Assembly (NCBI GenBank): GCA_017457225.1
Contig: JAFTHW010000021.1
Location: 1-55,879, forward strand
DNA from: Clostridia bacterium
GTDB lineage: Bacteria; Bacillota; Clostridia; Christensenellales; Borkfalkiaceae
Length of the DNA: 55,879 bases
Direction: 5' to 3'
Shown: positions 34,599-44,220 of the stretch, one piece after another
How positions within the stretch are numbered: position 1 is the stretch's first letter
Layout: the number at the start of each line of letters is the position of its first letter
Notes under the pieces: model-generated
What the model saw: only the letters and a program-made list of their open reading frames with translations
Told to the model about the DNA's origin: nothing
The model's database searches: none
Position numbers and translations under genes: made by a program

Positions 34599-35078
34599 AT
34601 GAAAAAATCGGAAAAGATCGTTTTGGCGTTGGCGGCTATGGCAATCGGAGTTCTGTTGATCGTATTAAAAGATAATTTTATCGGGATTGTTATGACGGTT
34701 GCGGGGCTGTGCTTGATCGTGTTCGGGATCGTGGATTTGTTTAAAAAGTGTATTCCGCCCGGTGTTGTAAAAATCGTGACGGGACTACTCGTGATTCTTT
34801 GCGGTTGGTTTGTCGTGGAAGCGGTATTGTACGTAGTTTCGGCATTCCTGCTTGTGTTCGGGATACTCTCCCTATACGATAAAATTAGACAGAAATTCAA
34901 GTGTTCTACGCTGCTTCGGACGATTATGGAATACGCCGTCCCGTCCATTTGTATCGCGATCGGAATCCTGCTCCTTTTCCACCGTGGAAAGATTGTGGAC
35001 TTTATTTTCATTTTCAGCGGTATTTTAGCTTTGGTAGAGGGAGGAGTCCTATTTTTTAACGCATTTTCCGAAGAGTAA
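34599..35078 (+). CDS. DUF308/HdeD-like membrane protein
   Basis: 159 residues, almost entirely hydrophobic, with about six helices in hairpin pairs (IVLALAAMAIGVLLIVL, FIGIVMTVAGLCLIVFGIVDLF, VVKIVTGLLVILCGWFVV and so on). Repeated Gly-rich helix pairs are the DUF308/HdeD pattern. Its role is unknown; in other bacteria relatives are linked to acid stress. Probably co-transcribed with the small Cys protein. Confidence 0.72.
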   Translation: MKKSEKIVLALAAMAIGVLLIVLKDNFIGIVMTVAGLCLIVFGIVDLFKKCIPPGVVKIVTGLLVILCGWFVVEAVLYVVSAFLLVFGILSLYDKIRQKFKCSTLLRTIMEYAVPSICIAIGILLLFHRGKIVDFIFIFSGILALVEGGVLFFNAFSEE

Positions 35079-35094
35079 ATATTGGCGAATCAAA

Positions 35095-35119
35095 GCTCCG
35101 TTTCAAACGGAGTTTTTTT
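35095..35119 (+). terminator. Terminator after the DUF308-like gene
   Basis: CTCCGTTT / AAACGGAG with a one-base minimum loop, followed by seven T. Confidence 0.83.
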
Positions 35120-35195
35120 GTTGCCAAAAACAGGCAAAAAGATAAAAATTTATCGATTTAACGATTGAAAAATTGTTTGTAGGCGTCTTAAGCGT

Positions 35196-35224
35196 TTGTG
35201 ATAAAAAGAAAAATATGATATAAT
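35196..35224 (+). promoter_or_regulatory. Promoter of the malate/fumarate/Hdr-Flx-Frd operon
   Basis: TTGTGA (35196-35201) and TATAAT (35219-35224), spacer 17. The leader of about 95 bases contains a small AAACTT / AAGTTT hairpin (35226-35241). It is the only convincing promoter before the 11-gene run that follows. Confidence 0.72.
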
Positions 35225-35325
35225 AAACTTGTAAAAGTTTACGGAAAAATATATAAACGAATTTCCCAAATGAAAAAATGGAAGAAAAGCGAAAGAAAAT
35301 TTATAAAAAAACGGAGATAAAGACT

Positions 35326-36276
35326 ATGACAAACAAAGTTACTATTATCGGCGCAGGTTCGGTAGGCGCTACCGTAGCGTACACCTTGGTAGCAACGGGT
35401 TCGGTTGCGGAGATCGTATTGATCGACGTCAACGAAGCGAAGGCGAAAGGAGAGGCTCTTGACATCAGACAGGCTACGCCTTATCTTTCCCCTGTAAAAA
35501 TTTATTTCGGAACGTATGAAGACGCGACGGGTTCGGACATCGTCATCATTACGTCTGGCGTTGGCAGAAAGCCCGGTCAATCGCGTATTGATCTGACGCA
35601 GACGAACGTAAATATTCTCAAGAGCATCGCTCCTCAGATCGTAAAATACGTTCCCGACGCTTTGTATTTGTTCGTAGCGAACCCCGTAGACATTCTAACT
35701 TACGTATTTTGCAAAATCACGGGCGTGCCTAAGAATCGCGTAATCGGTACGGGTACGACGCTAGACAGCATTCGTTTAAGAACTCGTCTTTCGGAGTTGT
35801 ATTCCGTGAACCAAAAACAAGTACACGCGTACGTACTCGGCGAACACGGCGATTCGTCGTTCGTAGCTTGGTCGGCGGCGGATATTTCCGGAATTCCTTT
35901 GGAGGACTACGAGAAAACGCTTACGGCAAAAGACGCGCTCACCGTGACTCCCTATACTCGCGAAGAGGTAGAGGAGTACGTGAAGAAGTCGGGAGGACAG
36001 ATCATTGCGGGGAAAGGCGCGACGTTCTACGGGATTGCGGCTTGCGTAACGCAGATCGTCAACAGCATCTATTCCGGCGCGTATACGATTTTGCCTGTAT
36101 CGACGGTTTTGGACGGCGAATACGGCATTTCCGACGTAGCGCTTTCTACCCTTTGCGCGATCGGCAATCAAGGAATTATCACGACGTTGACGCCTAAACT
36201 TTCGGATGAGGAATTGGAAAAGATGAAAAACAGCGCGGAAGTTTTAAAGGGCGTTCTCGCGCAGATCGAAATTTAA
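35326..36276 (+). CDS. L-lactate/malate dehydrogenase family, substrate uncertain
   Basis: 316 residues from ATG 35326 (GGAG nine bases upstream). NAD site IIGAGSVGATVAY, ANPVDILTYVF, the catalytic region VLGEHGDSSF with the active His, and LDSIRLR for the substrate Arg are present. In the specificity loop GVGRKPGQSR, residue 81 (position 102 in lactate dehydrogenase numbering) is Arg, as in malate dehydrogenases, not the Gln typical of lactate dehydrogenase. Position 246 appears to be Thr (KGATFYG), which is lactate-dehydrogenase-like. fumC follows by 15 bases and a fumarate reductase ends the operon, so malate formation from oxaloacetate is favoured by context. Confidence 0.85.
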   Translation: MTNKVTIIGAGSVGATVAYTLVATGSVAEIVLIDVNEAKAKGEALDIRQATPYLSPVKIYFGTYEDATGSDIVIITSGVGRKPGQSRIDLTQTNVNILKSIAPQIVKYVPDALYLFVANPVDILTYVFCKITGVPKNRVIGTGTTLDSIRLRTRLSELYSVNQKQVHAYVLGEHGDSSFVAWSAADISGIPLEDYEKTLTAKDALTVTPYTREEVEEYVKKSGGQIIAGKGATFYGIAACVTQIVNSIYSGAYTILPVSTVLDGEYGISDVALSTLCAIGNQGIITTLTPKLSDEELEKMKNSAEVLKGVLAQIEI

Positions 36277-36291
36277 GGATTGGAGAAAAGT

Positions 36292-37668
36292 ATGGAATAT
36301 CGTATTGAGAAAGACACGATGGGGGAAATGCAAGTTCCCGCAGACAGATATTGGGCGGCGCAGACGCAGAGAAGTTATCAAAACTTCCGTATCGGCGACG
36401 AAGTAATGCCCCGTGAAATCACGCGCGCGTTCGGGATCTTGAAAAAAGCGGCGGCACTTGCCAATCATAAACTCGGTAAATTGCCTGAGGAAAAGAAAAA
36501 TGCGATTGCGGCGGCTTGCGACGAAGTGATTTCGGGCGAACTCAACGGGCACTTCCCCTTGGTCGTATGGCAAACGGGTAGCGGCACGCAGTCGAATATG
36601 AACGCGAACGAAGTTATTGCAAATCGCGGCAACGAGATCGCGGGAACGAAACTTTTGCACCCCAACGACGACATCAACAAGAGTCAGAGCTCTAACGATA
36701 CGTTCCCGACGGCAATGCACATCGCGGCAGTGTGTGCGATCGAAGATAATCTCTTCCCTGCGATGGATACGCTGATCGCAACGCTCAAGAGATTGGAAGC
36801 GGAAAACGAGGGGATCGTAAAAAGCGGCAGAACGCATTTGCAGGACGCCGTACCCATCGCGTTCTCCCAAGAGATCAGCGGTTGGACGAATATGGTGGAA
36901 AAAGCGAAAGCGCAACTCACGTTGGCGCTTCCCGGATTAAAAGAACTCGCACTCGGCGGTACGGCGGTCGGTACGGGCTTGAACGCACCCAAGGGCTTTG
37001 CGGAAGAAGTGGCGGCGCAGGTAAGCGCGTTGACGGGAAAAACGTTCGTGACGGCGGAAAACAAATATCACGCGTTGACGGCGAAAGACGAGCTCGTATT
37101 CGCGCACGGAGCGTTGAAAGCATTGGCTTGTAATCTGATGAAGATTGCCAACGACGTGCGTTGGTTGGCGAGTGGCCCTCGCGACGGTTTGGGAGAAATT
37201 TTTATTCCCGAAAACGAGCCCGGTTCTTCGATTATGCCCGGTAAAGTCAACCCGACGCAATGCGAATCGATGACAATGGTTGCCGTACAGGTTATGGCAA
37301 ACGACGTAGCGGTTGGCGTTGGCGCTTCACAGGGTAATTTCGAGCTGAACGTATTTATGCCCGTGATCATCTATAATTTCCTGCAATCGGTAAGACTTTT
37401 GGCGGACGGTATCGTATCGTTTGAAAAGAACTGCGTGACGGGTATTAAAGCGAATAAGGAGAAGATGAAGCATAACCTTTACAACTCCTTGATGCTCGTT
37501 ACGGCGCTCAATCCGTACATTGGGTACGAAAACGCGGCGAAGACGGCGAAGAAAGCGTACAAAGAGAACATTTCTTTGAAAGAAGCTTGCGTGGCGCTCG
37601 GGTTCTTGACGGCGGAAAAATTCGACGAAGTATTCCGTCCCGAAGAAATGGCGTATCCCCAGAAATAA
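36292..37668 (+). CDS. fumC: Class II fumarate hydratase
   Basis: 458 residues from ATG 36292 with GGAG six bases upstream; a TTG at 36280 is possible. Motifs: [38 protein letters not shown] and the signature [13 protein letters not shown]. It interconverts malate and fumarate without an iron-sulfur cluster. Between the dehydrogenase and the Hdr-Flx-Frd genes it provides the substrate for fumarate reduction. Confidence 0.96.
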   Translation: MEYRIEKDTMGEMQVPADRYWAAQTQRSYQNFRIGDEVMPREITRAFGILKKAAALANHKLGKLPEEKKNAIAAACDEVISGELNGHFPLVVWQTGSGTQSNMNANEVIANRGNEIAGTKLLHPNDDINKSQSSNDTFPTAMHIAAVCAIEDNLFPAMDTLIATLKRLEAENEGIVKSGRTHLQDAVPIAFSQEISGWTNMVEKAKAQLTLALPGLKELALGGTAVGTGLNAPKGFAEEVAAQVSALTGKTFVTAENKYHALTAKDELVFAHGALKALACNLMKIANDVRWLASGPRDGLGEIFIPENEPGSSIMPGKVNPTQCESMTMVAVQVMANDVAVGVGASQGNFELNVFMPVIIYNFLQSVRLLADGIVSFEKNCVTGIKANKEKMKHNLYNSLMLVTALNPYIGYENAAKTAKKAYKENISLKEACVALGFLTAEKFDEVFRPEEMAYPQK

Positions 37669-37706
37669 TCACGGTTTCAAATTATCGAAAAGGTAGCGTA
37701 TAAGAG

Positions 37707-38489
37707 ATGATGAAGATTTGTTATTATCCCGGATGTACGCTCAAAACGAAAGCGAAAGAATTGGACGTAACGGCTCGTCTTTGCGCAAGCGCTTTGGGCG
37801 TAGAAATGGAAGAAATTGAAAATTGGCAATGCTGTGGCGCAGTGTATCCTATGGGTACGGACGAAATAGCAACCAAACTCTCTGCGGTGCGCGCTTTGGA
37901 TTACGCGAAGAAGAACGGAGGGAAGCTGTTGACGCTTTGCTCTGCTTGCCATAACGTAATCAAACGTACCAACGAGGATATGAAGACGAACGAGGACATC
38001 AGTTTCCGCGCGAACAACTATCTCAAACTTGACGAAGCGTATAAGGGCGAGACGGAAGTTCTGCATTATTTGGAAATGCTGAAAACCGTCGTGGGTTTCG
38101 ACAACATTAAAAAGGCGGTGGTCAATCCCATCAAGAGAAAGATCGGCGCGTACTACGGTTGTCTGTTGCTTCGTCCCAGCGGCGTGATGGCGTTTGACAA
38201 TCCCGAAAATCCTACAATCATTGAGGATTTCATTCGCGCAATCGGCGGCGAGCCCGTCGTATATCCTTTCCGTAACGAGTGTTGCGGCGCGTACGTAGCG
38301 TTAAAGAACGCAGATCTGCCTAAGCAGAAGAGCCGTAAAGTGCTCGCGAGCGCGAAAGAAAAAGGCGCGGAGGAAGTGATCACCGCTTGTCCGCTTTGCT
38401 TGTATAATCTGCAAGTGAACGGTGAGGGGATTCTTCCCGTGAAATACTTTACCGAGCTTCTTGCGGAAGCGTTGGGGGTACAGGCATGA
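37707..38489 (+). CDS. hdrB: HdrB-like subunit with two CCG domains
   Basis: 260 residues; ATG at 37707 or 37710. Two cysteine-rich CCG motifs are seen: CYYPGC, then QCCGAVYP and CSACHNV; and YGCLLLRP, ECCGAYVAL and CPLCLYN. In heterodisulfide reductase, HdrB holds the two noncubane [4Fe-4S] clusters that reduce the disulfide. The same domains also occur in TfrB of the methanogen thiol:fumarate reductase. The stop overlaps the hdrC-like start by four bases. Confidence 0.9.
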   Translation: MMKICYYPGCTLKTKAKELDVTARLCASALGVEMEEIENWQCCGAVYPMGTDEIATKLSAVRALDYAKKNGGKLLTLCSACHNVIKRTNEDMKTNEDISFRANNYLKLDEAYKGETEVLHYLEMLKTVVGFDNIKKAVVNPIKRKIGAYYGCLLLRPSGVMAFDNPENPTIIEDFIRAIGGEPVVYPFRNECCGAYVALKNADLPKQKSRKVLASAKEKGAEEVITACPLCLYNLQVNGEGILPVKYFTELLAEALGVQA

Positions 38490-38872
38490 CGAAAGCAGAA
38501 CGTATTGAAAATCTGAACAGACTCAGCGGCACGGACGTGCGAAAGTGTATGAAATGCGGCAAATGCTCGGGACGTTGTCCGGCGTTTAAAGAAATGGACG
38601 TAAAACCGCATCAGTTCGTTTCCATGCTGGCGCAAGGCAAGATCGATCAGCTGCTTGAAAGTCAGGCGATTTGGAGTTGCCTTTCCTGTATGGCTTGCGT
38701 GGAGCGTTGTCCCCGTGGCGTAGCGCCTGCGGCGGTGGTGGAAGCCGTTCGCGATACGGTGGTGCGTATGCAGGGCAAGAACGGAATCAAAGCGGAGGAG
38801 ATCCCGCCCATCGTGGATGAGTTGATTCCTCAGCAGCTTCTGGTCAGCGCGTATAGAAAATATAACAAGTAA
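38486..38872 (+). CDS. hdrC: HdrC-like iron-sulfur subunit
   Basis: 128 residues starting within the hdrB stop (ATGA overlap). Two [4Fe-4S] motifs, CMKCGKCSGRCP and CLSCMACVERCP, match HdrC, which passes electrons between HdrA and HdrB in a soluble complex. No membrane helix is present. Confidence 0.9.
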   Translation: MTKAERIENLNRLSGTDVRKCMKCGKCSGRCPAFKEMDVKPHQFVSMLAQGKIDQLLESQAIWSCLSCMACVERCPRGVAPAAVVEAVRDTVVRMQGKNGIKAEEIPPIVDELIPQQLLVSAYRKYNK

Positions 38873-38928
38873 TGAAACGTCTTTGGCGTTAGTAAATGAA
38901 AAAATCAAAAGAAAGAGAGTAAAAGGAA

Positions 38929-40920
38929 ATGCAAAGAATAGGTGTTTTTATTTGTTGGTGCGGTAGTAATATCGCGGCGACGGTAGACGTAGAAAAAGTT
39001 GCGGAAGTTATCAAGAGCGAACCTGGAGTCGTCTATTCCGCAAACTACCAGTATATGTGTTCCGAGAACGGTCAACAGCTCATCAAGCAGGCGATCAAAG
39101 AGCACAATCTTACGGGTATCGTCGTAGGCGCTTGCTCGCCGAGAATGCACGAAGCCACGTTCCGCAAAGCGGCGGAAGCGGCTGGATTGAATCCTTATAT
39201 GGTGGAAATCGCAAACATTCGCGAGCATTGTTCCTGGATTCATAAGGACAAGGAAGAAGCGACGGAAAAGGCGGTTATTCTCGTACGTACGGCGATTGCG
39301 AAAGTCAAGCTCAACGCGCCTTTGATGGCAGGGGAAAGCCCCGTTGTAAAACGCGCTTTGGTAATCGGCGGCGGTATCGCGGGTATTCAGGCGGCTTTGG
39401 ATATTGCGGACGCAGGCTTTGAAGTTGATATCGTGGAAAAGAACGCAACGATTGGCGGTAGAATGGCGCAGCTCGATAAGACGTTCCCCACGCTCGACTG
39501 TTCGGCTTGTATTTTGACGCCGAAAATGGTAGACTGCGCGCAGCACGAAAAGATCGATATTTTGTCCTATTCGGAAGTAGAGGACGTCAAAGGTTTCGTA
39601 GGAAACTTTAATGTAACCATTCGCCGTAAAGCTAGATTCGTAGATGAAACCAAGTGTACGGGCTGTAAGATTTGTATGGAAAAATGTCCGTCTAAGAAAG
39701 GACTCAATTCTTTCAATATGAATCTTGACAAACGCCCTGCGATCTACATTCCGTTCGCGCAGGCGATCCCCAACGTAGCGGTGATCGATCCCGAACAGTG
39801 TATCAAGCTTAAGACGGGCAAGTGCGGTATTTGTCAAAAATTCTGCGGCGTGGGCGCGATCGATTACGAACAGAAAGACAGCTTTATTGAACGTCAGTAC
39901 GGCGCGATCGTCGTGGCGACGGGCTTTAAGCCAATCAACCTCGACGCGTTTAACGAATACGGATACGCGGACAATAAAGACGTCATCACGTCGTTGGAGT
40001 TGGAGCGTTTGATGAACGCGGCTGGTCCTACGGGCGGTACGTTGTTGCGTCCTTCCGATAACGAACATCCGAAAGTAATCACGTTTATTCAATGCGTAGG
40101 CTCTCGTGATTCCAGCGGTTGCGGCAAGCCTTATTGCTCGAAGATCTGCTGTATGTATACGGCGAAGCACGCAATGCTCATTCGTGAAAAATATCCCGAT
40201 ACCGAAGTTCACGTATTCTATATCGACGTTCGTACGCCCGGTAAGAATTACGACGAATTCTACCGCCGCGCGGTGGAACAGTACGGAGTGGACTATATCA
40301 AGGGTATGGTCGGCAAAGTGTATAACGAAAACGGTAAGTTGATGGTGCAGGGTTCTAACCTCATCGACAACGAACAAATTACGATTGCATCCGATCTCGT
40401 CGTTCTCGCAACGGCGATCGAACCCGAGCCTTCGGTTAGAAAGGTGGCTACGTTGCTCACGGCGAGCATCGATACCAACAACTTCCTCACCGAATCCCAC
40501 GCGAAGCTTCGTCCGGTAGAAAGTCCTACGGCGGGCGTATATCTCGCAGGCGTATGCCAAGGCCCGAAAGATATTCCTGAAACGGTATCGCAAGCTTCCG
40601 CTTGCGCGGCGAAAGTAATCGGCTTGCTCGTAAAAGATAAACTCAAGACCAATCCTTGCGTAGCGACGCCCGATGAAATGATGTGTAACGGATGTAGCCA
40701 ATGCGCGAACGTATGCGCGTACGGCGCGATCACGTATCTCGATAAGGAATTCCGTCTCGGCGGCGGTAAGACGGAAACCCGTCGCGTAGCGTCGGTCAAT
40801 CCTGCAGTATGTCAAGGTTGCGGCGCGTGTACGGTAACTTGTCCGTCGGGAGCGATGGATCTGAAAGGATTCAGCTCGAAACAGATTATGTCGGAGGTAG
40901 AAGCGATATGCAAGAAGTAA
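38929..40920 (+). CDS. hdrA: HdrA-like FAD and iron-sulfur subunit, probable bifurcating centre
   Basis: 663 residues. An N-terminal domain (GVFICWCGSNIAATVDV, VGACSPRMHEATFR) precedes the FAD domain VIGGGIAGIQAALDIADAGF (about 145-165). Cluster motifs are CTGCKICMEKCP (about 242), CGICQKFCG (about 304), CNGCSQCANVCAYGAI (585) and CQGCGACTVTCPSGAM (627), that is, the HdrA core plus a C-terminal ferredoxin-like insert. HdrA flavin is the established bifurcation site in HdrABC complexes. I see no in-frame TGA or selenocysteine. The 56-base gap after hdrC carries an AAAAGGAA ribosome site. Confidence 0.92.
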   Translation: MQRIGVFICWCGSNIAATVDVEKVAEVIKSEPGVVYSANYQYMCSENGQQLIKQAIKEHNLTGIVVGACSPRMHEATFRKAAEAAGLNPYMVEIANIREHCSWIHKDKEEATEKAVILVRTAIAKVKLNAPLMAGESPVVKRALVIGGGIAGIQAALDIADAGFEVDIVEKNATIGGRMAQLDKTFPTLDCSACILTPKMVDCAQHEKIDILSYSEVEDVKGFVGNFNVTIRRKARFVDETKCTGCKICMEKCPSKKGLNSFNMNLDKRPAIYIPFAQAIPNVAVIDPEQCIKLKTGKCGICQKFCGVGAIDYEQKDSFIERQYGAIVVATGFKPINLDAFNEYGYADNKDVITSLELERLMNAAGPTGGTLLRPSDNEHPKVITFIQCVGSRDSSGCGKPYCSKICCMYTAKHAMLIREKYPDTEVHVFYIDVRTPGKNYDEFYRRAVEQYGVDYIKGMVGKVYNENGKLMVQGSNLIDNEQITIASDLVVLATAIEPEPSVRKVATLLTASIDTNNFLTESHAKLRPVESPTAGVYLAGVCQGPKDIPETVSQASACAAKVIGLLVKDKLKTNPCVATPDEMMCNGCSQCANVCAYGAITYLDKEFRLGGGKTETRRVASVNPAVCQGCGACTVTCPSGAMDLKGFSSKQIMSEVEAICKK

Positions 40921-41363
40921 CTACGGAAAAGAAAGAATTTACGCCGAATATCGTAGCGTTCTGCTGTAACTGGTGTTCGTACGCCGGCGCGGATCTTGCA
41001 GGCTCCAGCCGTCTGACGTATCCGGCGAACGTAAAGATCATTCGCGTACCTTGTTCCTGTCGTGTAAATCCCACGTTCATTTTGAAGGCGTTCCAACAGG
41101 GCGCGGACGGCGTAATCCTTTGCGGTTGCCATCCCGGGGATTGTCACTACGTTACGGGTAACTATTACACGAGAAGAAGAATGGCGCTCCTGTTCAATTT
41201 CCTGGATTATATGGGGATTGAAAAAGAGCGTACCCGCGTAGAGTGGGTATCCGCGGCAGAGGGCGCGCGTTTCTCCGCCGTGATGAACGATTTCGTGGAA
41301 ACGGTAACGAAACTTGGCGAAAATAAACGCCTTACCGACTTGAGAGTAAAGGAGGGCGAGTAA
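40908..41363 (+). CDS. MvhD/FlxD-like [2Fe-2S] subunit
   Basis: 151 residues from ATG 40908, overlapping the hdrA stop by 13 bases, with GGAGGT upstream. The domain shows FCCNWCSYAGADLAG, VPCSCRVNP and GVILCGCHPGDCHY, the cysteines of the methyl-viologen hydrogenase delta family. In related complexes this protein hands electrons from the input module (hydrogenase, formate dehydrogenase or Flx) to HdrA. Confidence 0.9.
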   Translation: MQEVTTEKKEFTPNIVAFCCNWCSYAGADLAGSSRLTYPANVKIIRVPCSCRVNPTFILKAFQQGADGVILCGCHPGDCHYVTGNYYTRRRMALLFNFLDYMGIEKERTRVEWVSAAEGARFSAVMNDFVETVTKLGENKRLTDLRVKEGE

Positions 41364-41364
41364 G

Positions 41365-42342
41365 ATGAAAGACGTAGAATTGAAAATGATAGAGCGCGCG
41401 AAAGCGCTGTTGGAAAGCGGTGAAGTTGCTCGTGTAGTCGGCTGGAAGAAAGGGGATTTTTGTTTCGATCCCTCCCCTGCGGTTTTTGAAACGGTAGAGG
41501 AATTGAAAGATTTCGTTTACGATTATTTCTGCGGCGCAAACCTTTCCAAATACTTGATCCAAGTCAGCAAGAAAGAAGGTAAAACGGCTGTATTTTTGAA
41601 GCCTTGCGATACGTACAGCTTTAATCAGCTCGTAAAAGAATACCGTATCAAGCGTGAAAACGTGTACGTGATCGCGGTAGAGTGCCTTGGAAAACTCGAT
41701 ATCGAAAAAATTAAAGGAAACGGAATCGTCGGCGTGACGGGTGTGGAAGTCGTAGGCAAGGACGTAAACGTTACGTCTGCTTACGGAAATGCGACGTTGT
41801 ATAAACCCGACGTCGTGCTTACGAAATGCGCTACTTGTACGAAAACGCACGTAGCGAAAGACGAGGAGATCATTCTGCACGAGCGTGAAGCCAAAGACGT
41901 AAACCGTTTTGAAGAAGTGGAGAAATTGGAAGCGATGACCGCAGACGAACGTTTCGCGTTCTGGCGTGAGCAATTATCCAAGTGTATCCGCTGTAACGCG
42001 TGCCGTAACGTATGTCCCGCTTGTTCGTGCTTGAAATGCGTATTTGACAATCCCGCTTCGGGGATTGCGGCGAAAGCGAACGACGATCAATTTGAGGAAC
42101 AGTTGTTCCACGTGATCCGCGCGTTCCACGTATCGGGCAGATGTACGGATTGCGGCGAATGTTCGAGGGTATGTCCTCAAAACATTCCTCTGCACCTTCT
42201 CAATCGAAAATTCATCAAAGATATCGACGGCTTGTACGGCGAGTATCAAGCCGGCGAAGAATCCGAAGGCAAAACGCCGCTCACTTCGTTTACCGAAGGG
42301 GATTCGGAAGTCAACGACGTGGTTTACGGGGAGGCGAAATAA
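41365..42342 (+). CDS. FlxC-like iron-sulfur protein (F420-reducing beta/FdhB-like)
   Basis: 325 residues with AAGGAGG nine bases before the ATG, one base after the MvhD-like stop. A KPCDTYSFNQLVKE segment and two cysteine clusters, CIRCNACRNVCPACSCLKC (about 206-224) and CTDCGECSRVCPQN (259), match the coenzyme F420 hydrogenase beta/formate dehydrogenase beta family. In Desulfovibrio Flx-Hdr, a subunit of this type lies in the NADH-input module. The order here is D-C-B-A. Confidence 0.8.
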   Translation: MKDVELKMIERAKALLESGEVARVVGWKKGDFCFDPSPAVFETVEELKDFVYDYFCGANLSKYLIQVSKKEGKTAVFLKPCDTYSFNQLVKEYRIKRENVYVIAVECLGKLDIEKIKGNGIVGVTGVEVVGKDVNVTSAYGNATLYKPDVVLTKCATCTKTHVAKDEEIILHEREAKDVNRFEEVEKLEAMTADERFAFWREQLSKCIRCNACRNVCPACSCLKCVFDNPASGIAAKANDDQFEEQLFHVIRAFHVSGRCTDCGECSRVCPQNIPLHLLNRKFIKDIDGLYGEYQAGEESEGKTPLTSFTEGDSEVNDVVYGEAK

Positions 42343-43388
42343 TGTTGAAGATTGCAAAAGAAAGATTGAACGAGCTGTACGCAAAGATCAATGAAACGAT
42401 GGGTTTGTTTATTCCCGTGAAAAAAGCGGGCGAAGTGAATTACGCCGTTTGGAGCGAAGGAAAAGAAGTGTCCCTTGAAACGTTGAAAACGGTAAAATCC
42501 CCCAAGAATATCTTCTTCCCGCAAACGGAAAATATGATGAAGTTTAAAACGGACGGTAAAAACATCGAGGTAATCGACGTACGTCAGGCGCTCGCGGAAA
42601 AAACGGACGAAAAGCCCTTTGTGGCGTTCGGAGTGAAGGCTTGTGATTATAAGGCGATCGAAGTGCTCGATAAAGTATTCCTTGCCGATCCCGTAGACAC
42701 CTATTATCAAATCAGAAGAGAAGCGACGACGATCGTAACGTTGGCTTGCTCCCGTCCAGAAGAAAGCTGTTTTTGCGGCGTATTCGGAATCGATGCGGCG
42801 GCTCCGCAGGGCGACGTAACGACTTGGCTTGACGACAACTATCTGTATTGGCGGGCGAACACCGAAAAGGGCGAGAGCTTGACCGAGCTTGTCAAAGAGC
42901 TTTTTGAAAACGGCGGAGAAGCGGAAGTCGAAGCGCAGCAGGCGGCAACCAAAGCGGTTTTGGAAAGCTTGCCTTTTGCGGCGTTGGATTTGAGTCGTTT
43001 CAAACCCGAAAACCTGAACGAATTATTCGACGATCCCGCTTGGGAGTCGTTGAGCGAAGCGTGCCTGGGTTGCGGAACGTGTACGTTCGTATGCCCGACT
43101 TGTCAATGTTTCGACATTCGCGATTTCAAGACGAACGAAGGCGTAATCCGCTACCGCTGCTGGGACTCCTGTATGTATTCGGATTTCACGCTGATGGCGC
43201 ACGGTAACTCCCGTACGACGCAAATGCAAAGATATCGTCAAAGATTTATGCATAAACTCGTATATTATCCCTCGCAGAACGATGGATTGTATTCGTGTGT
43301 CGGTTGCGGACGTTGCGTGAACAAGTGTCCTCAACGTCTGAACATCGTCAAAGTAATCAAAACGCTGGGAGGAAACGCAAATGATTGA
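42342..43388 (+). CDS. FlxB/AsrA-like 4Fe-4S protein
   Basis: 348 residues from ATG 42342 (TAATG overlap with the previous stop) with GGGGAGG upstream. The N-terminal half contains FVAFGVKACDYKAIEVLDKVF and CSRPEESCFCGVFG. The C-terminal half has CLGCGTCTFVCPTCQC (240) and CVGCGRCVNKCPQRLN (318). It is of the anaerobic sulfite reductase A/hydrogenase beta type. No sulfite reductase (siroheme) gene is present, so an electron-relay role with the next gene is likely. Confidence 0.82.
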   Translation: MLKIAKERLNELYAKINETMGLFIPVKKAGEVNYAVWSEGKEVSLETLKTVKSPKNIFFPQTENMMKFKTDGKNIEVIDVRQALAEKTDEKPFVAFGVKACDYKAIEVLDKVFLADPVDTYYQIRREATTIVTLACSRPEESCFCGVFGIDAAAPQGDVTTWLDDNYLYWRANTEKGESLTELVKELFENGGEAEVEAQQAATKAVLESLPFAALDLSRFKPENLNELFDDPAWESLSEACLGCGTCTFVCPTCQCFDIRDFKTNEGVIRYRCWDSCMYSDFTLMAHGNSRTTQMQRYRQRFMHKLVYYPSQNDGLYSCVGCGRCVNKCPQRLNIVKVIKTLGGNAND

Positions 43389-44208
43389 AGAAAATCTCAT
43401 TCCGAAAGTAGGCGTCATTACGGACATTCGTAAAGATACGCCCGACGTAAAAACTTTCCGCGTGGTAGGAACGGACGGCAAAAAGCTGTTCCAACATATG
43501 CCCGGGCAATGCGCGATGGTATCCGTGCCCGGCGTCGGCGAGTGTATGTTCTCCATCACTTCTTCGCCTACGAACGAAGAATATATGGAATTTTCCATTA
43601 AAAAATGCGGTTGTGTAACCGAAGTGATTCACGCTATGGAAGTCGGTCAGCAGATCACTGTTCGCGGTCCGTACGGCAAGAACTTCCCCGTGGAAGAGGA
43701 TTTTAAAGGCAAAGATTTGCTCTTTATTGCCGGCGGTATCGGTCTTGCGCCTTTGCGCAGCGTAATCAACTACGTTCGTCATTACCGTGAAAATTACGGC
43801 AAAGTCGTCATCGTGTACGGTGCGAGAAGTAAAGACGATCTCGTGGACATTGAAGAGATCCAAACGGAGTGGGTAAACGAACCGAACACGGAAGTTTATC
43901 TCACGATCGACCGTCCTCAAGAAGGTTGGGGCGGACACGTTGGATTCGTACCTGCCTATGTCAAAGAGTTGGGGTTAGACCCTTCGATGACGGCGGTTTT
44001 GTGCGGACCTCCCATTATGATCAAGTTTACGCTGGCGGGGCTTTTAGAGCTCGGCTTTGAAAAATCCCGCGTATATACGACATTGGAACTCCGTATGAAA
44101 TGCGGTATCGGCAAATGCGGAAGATGCAACGTAGGCGATAAGTTCGTATGTAAAGACGGTCCCGTGTTCCGTATGACGGAGCTCGACGAATTGCCCGACG
44201 AGTATTAA
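43381..44208 (+). CDS. FlxA/AsrB-like FAD-NAD(P)H oxidoreductase
   Basis: 275 residues, start overlapping the previous gene by eight bases. A ferredoxin-NADP reductase fold is visible: FAD part around HMPGQCAMVSVPG and MFSITSSPT, NAD(P) part FIAGGIGLAPLRSVI (about 118) and VLCGPPIMIK. The C-terminal PyrK-like cluster is CGIGKCGRCNVG-x3-C. This is the probable NAD(P)H entry point of the complex. Confidence 0.87.
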   Translation: MIEENLIPKVGVITDIRKDTPDVKTFRVVGTDGKKLFQHMPGQCAMVSVPGVGECMFSITSSPTNEEYMEFSIKKCGCVTEVIHAMEVGQQITVRGPYGKNFPVEEDFKGKDLLFIAGGIGLAPLRSVINYVRHYRENYGKVVIVYGARSKDDLVDIEEIQTEWVNEPNTEVYLTIDRPQEGWGGHVGFVPAYVKELGLDPSMTAVLCGPPIMIKFTLAGLLELGFEKSRVYTTLELRMKCGIGKCGRCNVGDKFVCKDGPVFRMTELDELPDEY

Positions 44209-44220
44209 GGAGAGAAAACT

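Noticed and set aside
38905-40815. A 636-codon minus-strand frame antisense to the hdrA-like gene
   Set aside because: Same reason: HdrA motifs are clear on the plus strand and the antisense product has the Arg/Phe-rich composition of a shadow frame.
42342-44208. AsrA/AsrB-like genes as an anaerobic sulfite reductase
   Set aside because: The catalytic siroheme subunit is absent and the neighbours are Hdr and fumarate reductase genes.
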